DNA of 64,000 nucleotides from Chloroflexota bacterium (lineage in GTDB: Bacteria > Chloroflexota > Anaerolineae > CG2-30-64-16), in assembly GCA_026389845.1 (NCBI GenBank), contig JAPLHB010000186.1:57944-121943 (forward strand), given 5' to 3'. This document shows, one piece after another, positions 53,441 to 62,467 of the stretch (its first letter is position 1; each line of letters opens with the position of its first letter). The notes under the pieces are model-generated. The model searched no databases, was not told the DNA's origin, and worked only from the letters and a program-made list of their open reading frames with translations. The position numbers and the translations under genes are program-made.

Positions 53441-54907
53441 ATGTCGGAACTGTCATCACCTTCAGTTGATCCCGCTCTCGCAGAGCTGCTCGGCGACCGC
53501 TACACCGAGAGCGCCTTCGAGCGATCTTTCTACCGCCGCGATCTGGCCTCGGTCCCGCCGACCCTGGCCGCCCTGGTCGGCGACACGCTCCCGTCGGCGG
53601 TGGCGCGCCCCCGTACCGCCGAGGAGGTTTCGACCATCATCGGCTACGCGCGCCAGCATAAGCTCCCCGTGACCCCCCGCGCCGCCGCCACGACGGCTTA
53701 CTGGAACGCCGTGCCGATGCGCGGCGGGCTGGTGCTCGATCTCAACGGGCTGCGTGGGCTGGTGAGCCTGGACGAAGCCGCGCTGACGGCCACGATGCTC
53801 CCAGGCACGCGCTGGCAGGAGCTTGACCGGGCGCTGGCGCGCCGCGGCTACGCGCTCCTTTCCTATCCCACCAGCGCGCCGTCGGCCACGGTGGGCGGCT
53901 GGATCAGCATGGAGGGCCACGGTATCGGCAGTCTGAAGCACGACGGCGTGGCCGAGCAGGTGACGGGGCTAGAGGTGGTGTTGGCGGATGGCAGCATTGT
54001 GTACGTGCCAGGCACCTCGGAGGTGCCTGGCACGTTAACGGCGTCTCGCTTCGCCGGTGCGGAGGGCACGCTGGGCATCATCACGCGCGTGGAGCTACGA
54101 ATCCGTCGCCAGCCCGCGGCAACGGGCCATCACCTGCTCATCTTCCCCGACATGGCCGCGCTGCAAGCTGCGGCTGCGGCGCTGGCCGCGGCGACGCCCA
54201 GGCCGTTTTACGCGCACTTCGCAGCTCCGACCTACGGCCGCTTTATGCGCCGGGCCGGCTTCGAGCCGGTCGCGGATGGCCCGCTCCTGGCGCTCACCTA
54301 CGATGGCGAGCCGGACGAGGTGGCGGCGGGGGCAGAAGCCGTGCGAAGAGAAGCAGTGCGCTGCCGCGGTGAGGCGCTGTCGTCTCAAGCCGCAGCGCGC
54401 GAATGGGACGAGCGCTTTCTCGCGCTCCGCCTGAAGCGCGCCGGGCCAAGCGTGCTGGGCGCGGAGTCGTGGTTGCCGCTGGCAGGGATCGCCGGCTATG
54501 AGGCCGGCGTCTCGGCCCTGGCCGCGCAGCAGGGACTATTGATGGCGACCTACGGCACGGTGGTCACGCCCGGCCTGGCGACCGTGATGTCGCTCTATCC
54601 TTGCGACGAATCGCGGCTGATTTCGTATGTATTGGCCCTGAGCCTGACCAAGAAGCTCTACGATGTCGCATTCCGCCACGGCGGCCGCCCCTACGGTACC
54701 GGCGTCTGGAATACCCCCTATCTTTCCCGAACTTTCTCCCGTGCCGAGTTGGCCGAACGGCGCAGCCACAAGGCGCACATGGACCCATCGCACATCCTGA
54801 ATCCCGGCAAAGCGTATCAGCCGCCTCCGGTGCTCTGGTCGCCGACCTTCAAGTTGGGGATGGAGCTGCTGGCTGGCGTGCGGCGTGCCGCGCAGGGGGC
54901 GTTATGA
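53441..54907 (+). CDS. FAD-binding oxidase, GlcD-like (second copy)
   Basis: This PCMH-type flavoprotein has ARPRTAEEVSTIIGYAR, PTSAPSATVGGWISMEGHG and FAGAEGTLGIITRVELRI, ending with MDPSHILNPGKAYQPPP. It is clearly diverged from the first copy (45032-46573). The stop overlaps the start of the Fe-S partner by four bases (ATGA). A perfect 33-bp palindrome is translated as VPGTSEVPGT at about residues 187-197, in a loop before the FAGAEGTLG motif, without disturbing the frame. The substrate is unknown. Confidence 0.84.
   Translation: MSELSSPSVDPALAELLGDRYTESAFERSFYRRDLASVPPTLAALVGDTLPSAVARPRTAEEVSTIIGYARQHKLPVTPRAAATTAYWNAVPMRGGLVLDLNGLRGLVSLDEAALTATMLPGTRWQELDRALARRGYALLSYPTSAPSATVGGWISMEGHGIGSLKHDGVAEQVTGLEVVLADGSIVYVPGTSEVPGTLTASRFAGAEGTLGIITRVELRIRRQPAATGHHLLIFPDMAALQAAAAALAAATPRPFYAHFAAPTYGRFMRRAGFEPVADGPLLALTYDGEPDEVAAGAEAVRREAVRCRGEALSSQAAAREWDERFLALRLKRAGPSVLGAESWLPLAGIAGYEAGVSALAAQQGLLMATYGTVVTPGLATVMSLYPCDESRLISYVLALSLTKKLYDVAFRHGGRPYGTGVWNTPYLSRTFSRAELAERRSHKAHMDPSHILNPGKAYQPPPVLWSPTFKLGMELLAGVRRAAQGAL
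54003..54035. repeat. 33-bp perfect palindrome (16-1-16) in frame in the second glcD-like gene
   Basis: ACGTGCCAGGCACCTC (54003-54018) and GAGGTGCCTGGCACGT (54020-54035) are exact reverse complements around one base. The length is a multiple of three (33 bp), and it adds a VPGTSEVPGT-like peptide. It has the same geometry as 885-917. Confidence 0.92.
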
Positions 54908-56061
54908 CCGCCCCATACACCGGCCTGCACCAGGAAACGCTCGTTTGCGCGCATTGCGGCTACTGCCAGGCCGTCTGCCCGGTCTATGACGCGTTGGGCT
55001 GGGAGTCGTCTGGCCCGCGCGGGCGCATGACAATCGCACACGGATTGGCCCACGACAAGCCCGTCGAAGCAGAGGCCGCGCGGCGGATTTACGAATGCAC
55101 GCTCTGCGGCGCCTGCCGCGAGGTCTGCTCGACGCGCATTGACACCGTGGCGACCTGGCTGGAGACCCGGAAGCGCCTGGCCGCGGGCGGCGCATTGGAT
55201 GGCCTGCCCCTCAGCCGGCTGCGCGACAATCTGGCCGCGACGCACAACGTCACCGGCGACGCGCCCGAAAACCGGCTGTTGTGGCAGGAGAACCTCGAGT
55301 CGTCCGGCCCGGCGCTGAACCATCGTGCGGGCGCGGCGATCGTCTACTTCGTCGGCTGCGTGACGGGGCTGTATCCCCAGGGCCACCCCATCGCCCAGGC
55401 CACGACGGAAGTGCTCACGCGGGCCGGCGCCGACTTCACGACCCTGGGCGGCGAGGAGTGGTGTTGCGGCTTCCCCTACCTGGGCCTGGGCCTGCCCGCT
55501 GAGGCGGTCAAGACCGCGGCGCACAACGTCGAGTCTGTACGCGCGCTCGGCGCGGCGACGGTTGTCACCACCTGCCCGTCGTGTTATCACATGTGGCGGC
55601 ATACCTACCCAGAATTGCTCGGCGGGGAATTTGGGCTGGAGGTGCTACACGCCAGCGAGCTGCTCGTCCGGCTTCTGGCGAGCGGCGCGCTTGAGCTGGC
55701 GCCGCTCGATGAGCGTGTGACCTATCACGACCCGTGCGACCTGGGGCGCAACAGCGGGATCTACGATGCGCCGCGCCAACTGCTGCGGGCCATCCCCGGT
55801 GTCGAGCTGGTGGAAATGGCCGACAACCGGGAGAACGCGCTCTGCTGTGGCGGGGGCGGCAATCTGGAGGCGGTGAACCCCGAACTTGCCGCGGCCATCG
55901 CTTCTCGGCGCCTGGCCCAGGCGTTGGAGACCGGCGCGCGGACCCTGATCACCCCATGCCAGCAGTGCAAGCGCACCCTGGCAAACGCGGCCCGCCGCGA
56001 AAAGGTCCGCCTGAAGGTGCTCGATCTGAACGAGTACCTGTGGCGTGCGGTTGGCGCATGA
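54904..56061 (+). CDS. Fe-S oxidoreductase, GlcF-like (second copy)
   Basis: Two ferredoxin motifs lie at the N-terminus (VCAHCGYCQAVCPVYD and ECTLCGACREVCSTR). Two cysteine-rich CCG domains follow (EWCCGFPYLGLG with TTCPSCYHMW, and NALCCGGGGNLEAV with TPCQQCKRTL). It is the electron carrier of the preceding GlcD-like flavoprotein, with which translation is coupled by an ATGA overlap. The M20 hydrolase starts 24 bases after its stop. Confidence 0.9.
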   Translation: MTAPYTGLHQETLVCAHCGYCQAVCPVYDALGWESSGPRGRMTIAHGLAHDKPVEAEAARRIYECTLCGACREVCSTRIDTVATWLETRKRLAAGGALDGLPLSRLRDNLAATHNVTGDAPENRLLWQENLESSGPALNHRAGAAIVYFVGCVTGLYPQGHPIAQATTEVLTRAGADFTTLGGEEWCCGFPYLGLGLPAEAVKTAAHNVESVRALGAATVVTTCPSCYHMWRHTYPELLGGEFGLEVLHASELLVRLLASGALELAPLDERVTYHDPCDLGRNSGIYDAPRQLLRAIPGVELVEMADNRENALCCGGGGNLEAVNPELAAAIASRRLAQALETGARTLITPCQQCKRTLANAARREKVRLKVLDLNEYLWRAVGA

Positions 56062-56085
56062 GCCGATCGGTTTGGGAGAGCAAGA

Positions 56086-57258
56086 ATGTCTGGTATTGAC
56101 GACTTGAAGGCACGCGTCTGCGCGGCCGTGGATGCGTGGGCGGAGCGTCTCTGGGACACCAGCCTGACAATTCATCAGGCCCCGGAGTTGGGCTACGCAG
56201 AGTATCGCACCGCCGAACGTCTCTGCGCGCTGCTCGTAGAGGGCGGGTTGCCGGTCGAGCGGGGCATCGCGGAGATGCCCACGGCGTTTCGAGCCACCGT
56301 GGCCGGCCAGGTTGAGCGTCCCTGTGTCGCGATCCTGGCCGAGATGGACGCGCTGCCAGGTCTGGGCCACGCGTGCGGTCATAACCTGATCGGCACGGCA
56401 GCAGTTGGCGCGGGATTGGGCCTGGCTACGGTCGCCGCCGATCTGCCCGGCAGCGCCGTCGTGCTCGGCTGCCCGGCCGAGGAATCAGCCGTGGACGACT
56501 CAGGCGGCAAAATCCGGCTGTTGCGCGCCGGCGCCTTCGCCGCGGTGGATGCGGCGATCATGGTACACCCCGGCACGCTCGATCTTGTTTCCATGTCCAC
56601 CTCGCTGGCGGCGTGTGGGCTGGAGTTCGAGTTCATCGGCCAAGCCGCGCACGCGGCGCTTGCACCTGACCAGGGCATCAACGCGCTGGACGGCGTCTTG
56701 CACACCTTCAGCGGGATCAATGCACTGCGCCAACACCTGCCGCCGAGTGCCCGCGTCCACGGCATCATCACCCACGGCGGGACATCTCCCAACATTGTCC
56801 CCGACCGGGCGGTGTGCCGATTCCGCGTCCGGGCCAACGGTCACGTCGAATTAAGCGCCGTGGCTGAAAAGGTGACAAACTGTGCCCGTGCGGGCGCACT
56901 GGCAAGCGGCGCCAGGCTGGTTGTCCGGGAGACGACGCCGGTCTATGCCGAGATGCGCCCCAACGCGGCGGTCGCCGAGGCCCTATTCCGCAACCTGGCC
57001 GCAGTGGGACGCCCGGTCTGCACGTCATCCCCGGATGAACGCAGGGGGTCCACCGACTTCGGCAACGTGAGCCAGGTGATCCCCGCAGCCTGCGCCAGCG
57101 TCGCCATCGCCGATGATACGGTTGCCATCCACAGCCCGGCGTTCGCCGCTGCGGCTGCGGCTGAGCCGGCCCGGCGCATGTTGGTGGACTCGGCCAAGGC
57201 CCTGGCAATGACAGCTATTGATCTCTTGCTGGGCAGCCCTAAAACACCGCGGGCGTGA
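56086..57258 (+). CDS. M20-family amidohydrolase (AbgB-like)
   Basis: This metallopeptidase-like hydrolase has QAPELGYAEYRTAERL, AILAEMDALPGLGHACGHNL (metal His/Asp), CPAEESAVDDSGGK (Glu-Glu) and a dimerisation domain with GQAAHAALAPDQGINALDG and HGIITHGGTSPNIVPDRAVC. The subgroup resembles AbgB and other N-acyl or p-aminobenzoyl-glutamate hydrolases. The natural substrate is unknown, but an amide-linked amino acid taken up by the ABC importer would fit. It overlaps the convergent regulator gene by 20 bp. Confidence 0.87.
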   Translation: MSGIDDLKARVCAAVDAWAERLWDTSLTIHQAPELGYAEYRTAERLCALLVEGGLPVERGIAEMPTAFRATVAGQVERPCVAILAEMDALPGLGHACGHNLIGTAAVGAGLGLATVAADLPGSAVVLGCPAEESAVDDSGGKIRLLRAGAFAAVDAAIMVHPGTLDLVSMSTSLAACGLEFEFIGQAAHAALAPDQGINALDGVLHTFSGINALRQHLPPSARVHGIITHGGTSPNIVPDRAVCRFRVRANGHVELSAVAEKVTNCARAGALASGARLVVRETTPVYAEMRPNAAVAEALFRNLAAVGRPVCTSSPDERRGSTDFGNVSQVIPAACASVAIADDTVAIHSPAFAAAAAAEPARRMLVDSAKALAMTAIDLLLGSPKTPRA

Positions 57259-57811
57259 AGACCGAGATCCAGACGACATCTTCGGTCTTCGACGCGCATT
57301 CCAAAGCGCTGAGCTGGATACCTTCGAAATAAATACTATCTCCGGGGCCAAGCACGTACTCCTCCGTCTGCAGGCGCACCAGCAAGGCGCCCGAAAGCAC
57401 GTAAATCCACTCCTCAGTCGGCTCCCGCAGATGGCGGACGACGTTGCCACTGCCTGGCTTCACCCGCCCACAGATCACTTCCATCTTGCGGCTCAAGTCC
57501 GGCGTCAGAAGCTCGTATTCGACCACGGAATCGGGTGAGCTGAACTTGGGACGCCGACCAGCCCGTACGACCGGGATATGTTGCGGTGGAGACTGCGCCT
57601 CGGCAGCGGCAAGGAAATAGAGGAGGGAAGTGTCCAACGCGGCCGCGATGCGCCGCAGGGAGCTGATGGACGTGTTGGCCTGCCCGCGTTCGACCTGGCT
57701 CAAGAAAGCGGCGCTCAGTTCCGTCCTACCCGCCAACTCTCGCAGGCTGATTCCGAGCAACTGGCGGCATTCCTTGATGCGCTGGCCGACCTCGATGTCT
57801 TCATTCATCAT
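57239..57811 (-). CDS. XRE-family regulator with C-terminal cupin
   Basis: The N-terminal helix-turn-helix (GQRIKECRQLLGISLRELAG, LSAAFLSQVERGQANTSISS) is followed by a cupin domain (HLREPTEEWIYVLSGALLV, YVLGPGDSIYFEGIQLSA). PuuR-like members sense a small ligand and repress nearby catabolic genes. It is convergent with the M20 gene and on the same strand as the downstream nucleotidase-dehydrogenase-cyclodeaminase genes, so it is a candidate regulator of the cluster. GGAGGG lies just before the ATGATG; the start could be 57811 or 57808. Confidence 0.87.
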   Translation of the reverse strand: MMNEDIEVGQRIKECRQLLGISLRELAGRTELSAAFLSQVERGQANTSISSLRRIAAALDTSLLYFLAAAEAQSPPQHIPVVRAGRRPKFSSPDSVVEYELLTPDLSRKMEVICGRVKPGSGNVVRHLREPTEEWIYVLSGALLVRLQTEEYVLGPGDSIYFEGIQLSALECASKTEDVVWISVFTPAVF

Positions 57812-57892
57812 GCTACCCTCCATTCATTGATGAAACGATACTTGATTGACACAACTCCGTGGATGCTATGGCGAGTCAGATAAAGATATGGG

Positions 57893-57972
57893 CTTCTCGA
57901 TCTGGAATAGAGGCTTCAGCCGGTTTCGTGGTCAACCAGAGCAACCGGCTAAAGCCTCAAGTCCAGAAGATT
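57893..57972. repeat. AGAGGCTTCAGCCGGTTTC inverted repeat element
   Basis: AATAGAGGCTTCAGCCGGTT and GCAACCGGCTAAAGCCTCAA are complementary arms separated by about 17 bp. It fills the gap between the nucleotidase-like stop and the regulator start and may terminate the nucleotidase transcript. Relatives are at 7590-7625, 34812-34885 and 47795-47915. Confidence 0.75.
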
Positions 57973-57982
57973 ATCTGAACAT

Positions 57983-59884
57983 CTATGGCGAGAGCACCCG
58001 GAGCCGGCCGTCACGCTTAGCGCCGCCCTCCGGCAGCACCCCGCCGTGGGCAGTGATGGCGTCAACCAGCAGATCGCGCACGCAGACTTGGGTGTATTCT
58101 TGCGGCAACTGCTGCAGGTCGAATACCGGCTGGGAGCCGTTGCGCCGAGCGTACTCCTCCCACGCCGCGGCCGGCCCCCGCAGGAAGCTGCTGCAGGCGA
58201 CCAGGAAGGTGCGATTCAGCGAGTCCTTGATCGGCCGGCTGTTCACGCGGATTTCCACGGCCCGAGCCTGGCCTGGCGCCGGGCCAAACTCGACGGCGTA
58301 GTGGATTTGCCCGCTGAAATGCAGAAACCCGCGTTCTGTGTGGGGCTGATCGGGCCGATCCATGCGCTGGGCGTTGTCTTGCAGAAGCTCATCGAGTTGT
58401 TGGCCCGACAGACGATAGAGACAGAGCGTGTCCGCAAAGGGCATGAGGTCGAACCAGTCGCCAAACGAAATATCCGCCCCCACTCGCAGACCGCAGCCCA
58501 CGTTGGAGGCATCTACCAGCGCGAAATCCACCGGATAGCCATGCGCCCGGGCCTGGGTAACCAGGGCATCGGCGATGAAATTGGCGAGCGCGGATTCGCC
58601 CGCGGCGAACGCGTTGCACACCGCATCGACGCTCAGGTCTTCGTCGTCGGCCGCCCGCCCGATGATGCGTTCCCGGTAGGGTCGCACCTGTTCCAGCAAC
58701 GGCCGCACGTGCTCGCGCTCGAAGGCCTCGTCCACCGGCAGATCAATCGTCGCCCTGAGCCTGGCGTACGTCACGGCCGCGATCTGCTGCACGGTGATGT
58801 CCACTTCTCCGACGAACTGCCCGAACTTGCCGGCCTGCACGATAGGAACCCCGTTGACGATGTTATCGGCGCTCAGGCCGGTCTCGTTGAGCGCGTTATG
58901 CGTGTGTCCCCCCACAATCAGGTGCACGGCCCCCGGCGGGAGGCTGCGGGCCAACTCCACATCGCCTGCGCAGCGCACGACTGCGCTGCGCACGTTCAGG
59001 CTGTAGCCCAGATGGCTGAGGATGATGAGGACGTCGCACAGGGGCCGGAGAGCCGGAATGAGGTTGTGGACCGCTGCCACCGGGTCGGTGATGCGTCGCA
59101 GGCTGTGCGGCTCGGGACGAATCTGCGCGGGGGTGGTTAGGCCGATGAAGCCGACTCGCACCCCCTTGACGACAACGAGCGCGGCCGGGCAGCAGCAGGC
59201 CGCGAGCGCAGGGTCGCCGGTCAGGTTGGCGGCCAGGATGGGGAATCTGGTCTCCTGCCGGATCGCGTGCGCCAGCAGCAGAGCGCCCCGGTCGAGATCA
59301 TGGTTGCCGAGTCCCCCGAGGTCAACGCCCATTTCGGAGTAGAGGCGATAGCCGGCGTGGACCTGGTAGGTCTCAGGATCGCGTCCCAGCAGTTCGTCGA
59401 AGATGGCGCCCCCGCTGTCATCGCCGGCCGAGACCGCCAGCACGGCCACCTGCGGATCATCCGCATAGCGGGCGCGGGTTGCGCGCAACCAGGCGGCCAG
59501 GCGCGAAAAAATCGGCACGTGGCCTTGTCCTATAAATGGGCCGCGGATGAACGCGGGTAAACGCGGATAAAGAAAAAAATCCGCGTCCATCCGTGTTGAT
59601 CCGCGACTCGTTTTCACCCGCAGGGGCCGTGGCGCCGCGTCCGGCATGGACATCTGGGCGGTGAAGCCGGCGATATGGCCGTGCAGGTCGTTGAAATGCA
59701 GCAGCTTGATCCGCACGGGACGGGCCAACGGGAGCCGGCTGGGCGGAAGTTGCACCCCCTCCGCGGGGATGATCTCCGTAATCGGTGCGGCGGTCGCATC
59801 CCCGCAGAACAGATAGACTGCCGCGTCCCCCGCGCCGTTGGGGTTGGGGCTGCCTTGAACCAAGCGCAGGGTACCCGTTGTCAC
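57983..59884 (-). CDS. 5'-nucleotidase/UshA-like metallophosphoesterase, no signal peptide
   Basis: The metallophosphatase domain has LLHFNDLHGHIAGF (near residue 62), AVSAGDDSGG, GLGNHDLDRG and LIVGGHTHNALNETG. The C-terminal 5'-nucleotidase domain has ESALANFIADAL, DISFGDWFDLMPF and NRTFLVACSSFL. Known members hydrolyse nucleotides or UDP-sugars in the periplasm; here no signal peptide is visible, suggesting a cytosolic form. About 38 residues between HFNDLHGH and RLAAWLRA (about 84-122) come from a CGCGGATAA-type repeat. The GTG start lies within a TTGTCACC repeat, so the true start is uncertain. Confidence 0.83.
   Translation of the reverse strand: MTTGTLRLVQGSPNPNGAGDAAVYLFCGDATAAPITEIIPAEGVQLPPSRLPLARPVRIKLLHFNDLHGHIAGFTAQMSMPDAAPRPLRVKTSRGSTRMDADFFLYPRLPAFIRGPFIGQGHVPIFSRLAAWLRATRARYADDPQVAVLAVSAGDDSGGAIFDELLGRDPETYQVHAGYRLYSEMGVDLGGLGNHDLDRGALLLAHAIRQETRFPILAANLTGDPALAACCCPAALVVVKGVRVGFIGLTTPAQIRPEPHSLRRITDPVAAVHNLIPALRPLCDVLIILSHLGYSLNVRSAVVRCAGDVELARSLPPGAVHLIVGGHTHNALNETGLSADNIVNGVPIVQAGKFGQFVGEVDITVQQIAAVTYARLRATIDLPVDEAFEREHVRPLLEQVRPYRERIIGRAADDEDLSVDAVCNAFAAGESALANFIADALVTQARAHGYPVDFALVDASNVGCGLRVGADISFGDWFDLMPFADTLCLYRLSGQQLDELLQDNAQRMDRPDQPHTERGFLHFSGQIHYAVEFGPAPGQARAVEIRVNSRPIKDSLNRTFLVACSSFLRGPAAAWEEYARRNGSQPVFDLQQLPQEYTQVCVRDLLVDAITAHGGVLPEGGAKRDGRLRVLSP
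59535..59612. repeat. CGCGGATGAACGCGGGTAAA repeat in frame in the nucleotidase-like gene
   Basis: GCCGCGGATGAACGCGGGTA and complementary ATCCGCGTCCATCCGTGTTG words give hairpin potential and are translated as an insertion beginning after the HFNDLHGH motif. The family is related to 20915-20985. Confidence 0.75.
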
Positions 59885-59922
59885 CTTGTCACCGTTTCAC
59901 CTAGTCACCTTGTCACGCGATC
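59876..59922. repeat. TTGTCACC tandem-like repeat spanning two gene ends
   Basis: TTGTCACCTTGTCACCGTTT and TAGTCACCTTGTCACG copies provide the GTG start of the nucleotidase-like gene (59882-59884) and the TGA stop of the hydroxyacid dehydrogenase (59913-59915). The same family supplies the protease stop at 12687. Confidence 0.75.
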
Positions 59923-60911
59923 CGGTCAAACATCTCAGGGCGAATCGGGTAGAGGGCTGGCTCACCGGCGAAAAATCGGCGCAGCTCCTCCACGGCCAAC
60001 TCGCTCATGCGGCCGCAGTTCTCGATACACCCGGCGATGTGCGGCATCACCACCACATTGTCCAGCCGGCGCAGCGGGCTATCCGCGGCCGGCGGCTCCG
60101 GATCGGTCACATCGAGAAAAGCGAAGAACCGTCCCTTGATCAGCTCGGCTATGAGCGCGGATTCGTCAATCAGCGATCCGCGCGCGGTGTTGATCAGCAG
60201 CGTGTTGTCCTTCATCAGCGTCAGCCCCGCGGCATCGAGCATGTGGTGGGTTTCGGGTCTGGCCGGCGCGTGCAGCGAGACGATGTCTGACCGCTGCAAA
60301 AGCTCTTCGAGCTCCACCTTCTGTGCGCCCAACGCCGTGGCCTCGTCCGGCGAGATGAAAGGATCATACAGGAGAACCTGAACGGCGAAGGCCTGGAGGA
60401 GCTTGATGACGTGCCGGCCGACGTTGCTGGCCCCGATGATGCCCACCTCTTTTCCGAATAGCTCGCGGGCGGGCCACCATGGCGTCTCGCGCCAGCCGCC
60501 CTCGCGCACGTGCTGCGCCAGCGGCCAGACTCGTTTCATTCCCACGATCATCAGACCCAACGTGGTTTCGGCCACATCCACCGCCAACGCCAAGCCAGCG
60601 CTGGTCACGTGCACGCCGCGCGCCCAGAGGGCATCGGACACGAAGCGTTTGACGCTGCTGCCCATGTGCGCCATGGCTCGTAGCCGCGGTGCCGCGGCCA
60701 GCACGTCAGTATCGAGCGCGGCGACGTCCCAACTGGTGATGCACGCGTCGGCCGGCGGCAGCAGGGCGAGCAGGCTGGCCTTGTCGGCCGGCTCCGGCCC
60801 GTCATGGTGGATGACGTCGGCGAACGCGTCGAGCGCATGCCAGGCCGCGGGACTGAACATGCGTGGGTAGTGGTTCTTGCCGATGGTGATGGCGACAACG
60901 GGTCGGATCAT
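59913..60911 (-). CDS. D-2-hydroxyacid dehydrogenase
   Basis: The Rossmann NAD-binding domain shows KEVGIIGASNVGRHVIKL and VLLYDPFISPDEA. The catalytic segment shows LLINTARGSLIDESAL (Arg), DVTDPEPPAADSPL (Glu) and VVMPHIAGCIEN (His). Members interconvert 2-keto acids and D-2-hydroxy acids. It could feed, or use the product of, the GlcD-like oxidases nearby (inference). Its ATG overlaps the stop of the cyclodeaminase-like gene (ATGA), indicating cotranscription. Confidence 0.9.
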   Translation of the reverse strand: MIRPVVAITIGKNHYPRMFSPAAWHALDAFADVIHHDGPEPADKASLLALLPPADACITSWDVAALDTDVLAAAPRLRAMAHMGSSVKRFVSDALWARGVHVTSAGLALAVDVAETTLGLMIVGMKRVWPLAQHVREGGWRETPWWPARELFGKEVGIIGASNVGRHVIKLLQAFAVQVLLYDPFISPDEATALGAQKVELEELLQRSDIVSLHAPARPETHHMLDAAGLTLMKDNTLLINTARGSLIDESALIAELIKGRFFAFLDVTDPEPPAADSPLRRLDNVVVMPHIAGCIENCGRMSELAVEELRRFFAGEPALYPIRPEMFDRIA

Positions 60912-61465
60912 CGGCGGACGACCGAAACAGGATGCACAGTGTTTATCTGCCCTCTCAGCCCTCCCAGCTCCGGCTCATATTTCGCCAGCAGGGTCGGGTC
61001 GGGCCAGATGCGCAGGTTGGAGTCCAGCAACAAGGCGGCGGCGCGTGCGGCGCCGTCGAGCAGCGTGATCGCCATCTCCAGATCATCCTGGGCAAGCTGA
61101 ATCAGCGGCCGGAAGTCCTGGAGGAGCCACGCCGCTTCCGCGGACAGGCGCCCCATCTCGACCGGCATCTGACACAGCCGGTCTTGCCCCTTAAATTCCT
61201 TGCCGGCGGCGCGCAGCGCGGCGAAGGCGGTGATCGCGGTGGCGTCCTCGTCGGTCAGGGCCTGCAACTGATCGCGGATGTCCGCCAGCCTTCCGGCGAC
61301 GCGTCCTGCTTCGGCGCCAGCCAGGTGCGGGGCGTTGATGCGCACGCAGGCCTCGCCCAGGCTGCACGCCAGCGCGGCCGAGGCCGCAATCGTGGCGCCG
61401 GCCATGGCGTGCTGCTGGCTGGCGACGTGGGCCGTGAATTGGCGAATGGAGTTATCGGTCAGCAT
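60908..61465 (-). CDS. Formiminotransferase-cyclodeaminase-like (FTCD_C) protein
   Basis: This 185-residue, mostly helical protein has the FTCD C-terminal/FchA layout: SIRQFTAHVASQQHAMAGAT at the start, ALTDEDATAITAFAALRAAG in the middle (Asp-Glu-Asp-Ala typical of the family) and DLEMAITLLDGAARAAALLLD near the end. Family members convert 5-formimino-THF to 5,10-methenyl-THF with release of ammonia, or act as methenyl-THF cyclohydrolase. The Gly-rich PGGGS loop near the N-terminus is altered to MAGAT, so activity is uncertain. It is the third folate-linked gene in the region. Confidence 0.75.
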   Translation of the reverse strand: MLTDNSIRQFTAHVASQQHAMAGATIAASAALACSLGEACVRINAPHLAGAEAGRVAGRLADIRDQLQALTDEDATAITAFAALRAAGKEFKGQDRLCQMPVEMGRLSAEAAWLLQDFRPLIQLAQDDLEMAITLLDGAARAAALLLDSNLRIWPDPTLLAKYEPELGGLRGQINTVHPVSVVRR

Positions 61466-61491
61466 GATTGCCCTCAGTCTCAGCCTAAGCC

Positions 61492-62466
61492 TTAACCTTT
61501 GATCGCCCCCTCGACCATCGCGCGGAAGAAGCTCTGCCGCGCGACCAGGAAAACCAGGACCATGGGCAGTGCGATGATGATACAGGCGGCCGCGATGACT
61601 TGGGCGTTGATGAGGTTCTGGCCCAGGAAGTCATACATGCCGAACATGGCCGGTTTGAGGGAGTTCTTGGTGATCAGCAGGTAGCCGGCGATGAACTCGT
61701 TCCATACGCCCACGAAGGCCAGCAGGAAGATCGCCGTCATGCCGGGCGTGGCCAGCGGCATGATGATGCGCGCCAGTCCGCCGATTACGCTGCAGCCGTC
61801 AATCAATGCCGCCTCCTCCAGTTCGCGCGGGATGGCGTCGAAGAAGCCCTTGGCGATCCAGATGCTCATCGGCAGATAGAAACCGGTGTAGACGAGGATG
61901 ATGAAGACCCGGTCGTTATAGATGGGGATCGGCAGATTGCGGAGCGAGGCGCCCATCTGGTAGAGCGCCAGCAGGTTCGTGAGCAGCGGCACCCCGGTGA
62001 TCGCAAGGATGGCGATCATCATCGCGTCGTGCCCGGGAAAGCGATAGCGCGAGAACCCGTAGCCGGCCAGGCCGGCCAGGAGCATCACGATCAGCGCGGT
62101 GCTGACGGCATAGAGCACCGTGTTGGGCAGGTAGGTGCTGAGCATCCGGCCCATAAGCGCAAACCCCAGCAACGCGTCTGGGGACGGCATGGGCAGGGCC
62201 ACGCGCTCGTAGCCCTCGATGGACCACCGGCACGCGGTCAGATCGAACTTCGAGGTGGGTGTGTCGCACGGGAAGATGACCGGCGGCTTGCGCGTCACAT
62301 CTTCTTCACGCTTGAACGAGATCAGCACCGTGGTCGCGATGGGCAGCAGCGCCACGAGGGTGATGATGATCAATGCGATATTGGTCAGCAGTCCCTCGCG
62401 CACCTTGCGGGAGAGCAGAGACGTCCTTGCGGACGTAGGGGGCCGCGATCCTAAAGGCTCGCGCAT
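61492..62466 (-). CDS. Carbohydrate ABC transporter permease, MalG-like
   Basis: Six membrane segments are visible, starting with IALIIITLVALLPIATTVLI. The permease loop is EEAALIDGCSVIGGLARIIM, followed by PLATPGMTAIFLLAFVGVWN and EFIAGYLLIT, typical of MalG-type inner-membrane proteins for sugars. The N-terminal ~20 residues (RPPTSARTSLLS) are encoded by a short palindromic repeat (ACGTCC-TTGC-GGACGT, 62421-62436). The preceding MalF-like gene ends one base before this ATG. Confidence 0.9.
   Translation of the reverse strand: MREPLGSRPPTSARTSLLSRKVREGLLTNIALIIITLVALLPIATTVLISFKREEDVTRKPPVIFPCDTPTSKFDLTACRWSIEGYERVALPMPSPDALLGFALMGRMLSTYLPNTVLYAVSTALIVMLLAGLAGYGFSRYRFPGHDAMMIAILAITGVPLLTNLLALYQMGASLRNLPIPIYNDRVFIILVYTGFYLPMSIWIAKGFFDAIPRELEEAALIDGCSVIGGLARIIMPLATPGMTAIFLLAFVGVWNEFIAGYLLITKNSLKPAMFGMYDFLGQNLINAQVIAAACIIIALPMVLVFLVARQSFFRAMVEGAIKG
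62421..62436. repeat. Short palindrome ACGTCC-TTGC-GGACGT at the malG-like N-terminus
   Basis: Six-base arms flank a TTGC loop. It is translated in frame as part of the cytosolic N-terminal extension of the permease, a position where the family tolerates length variation. Confidence 0.6.
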
Positions 62467-62467
62467 C

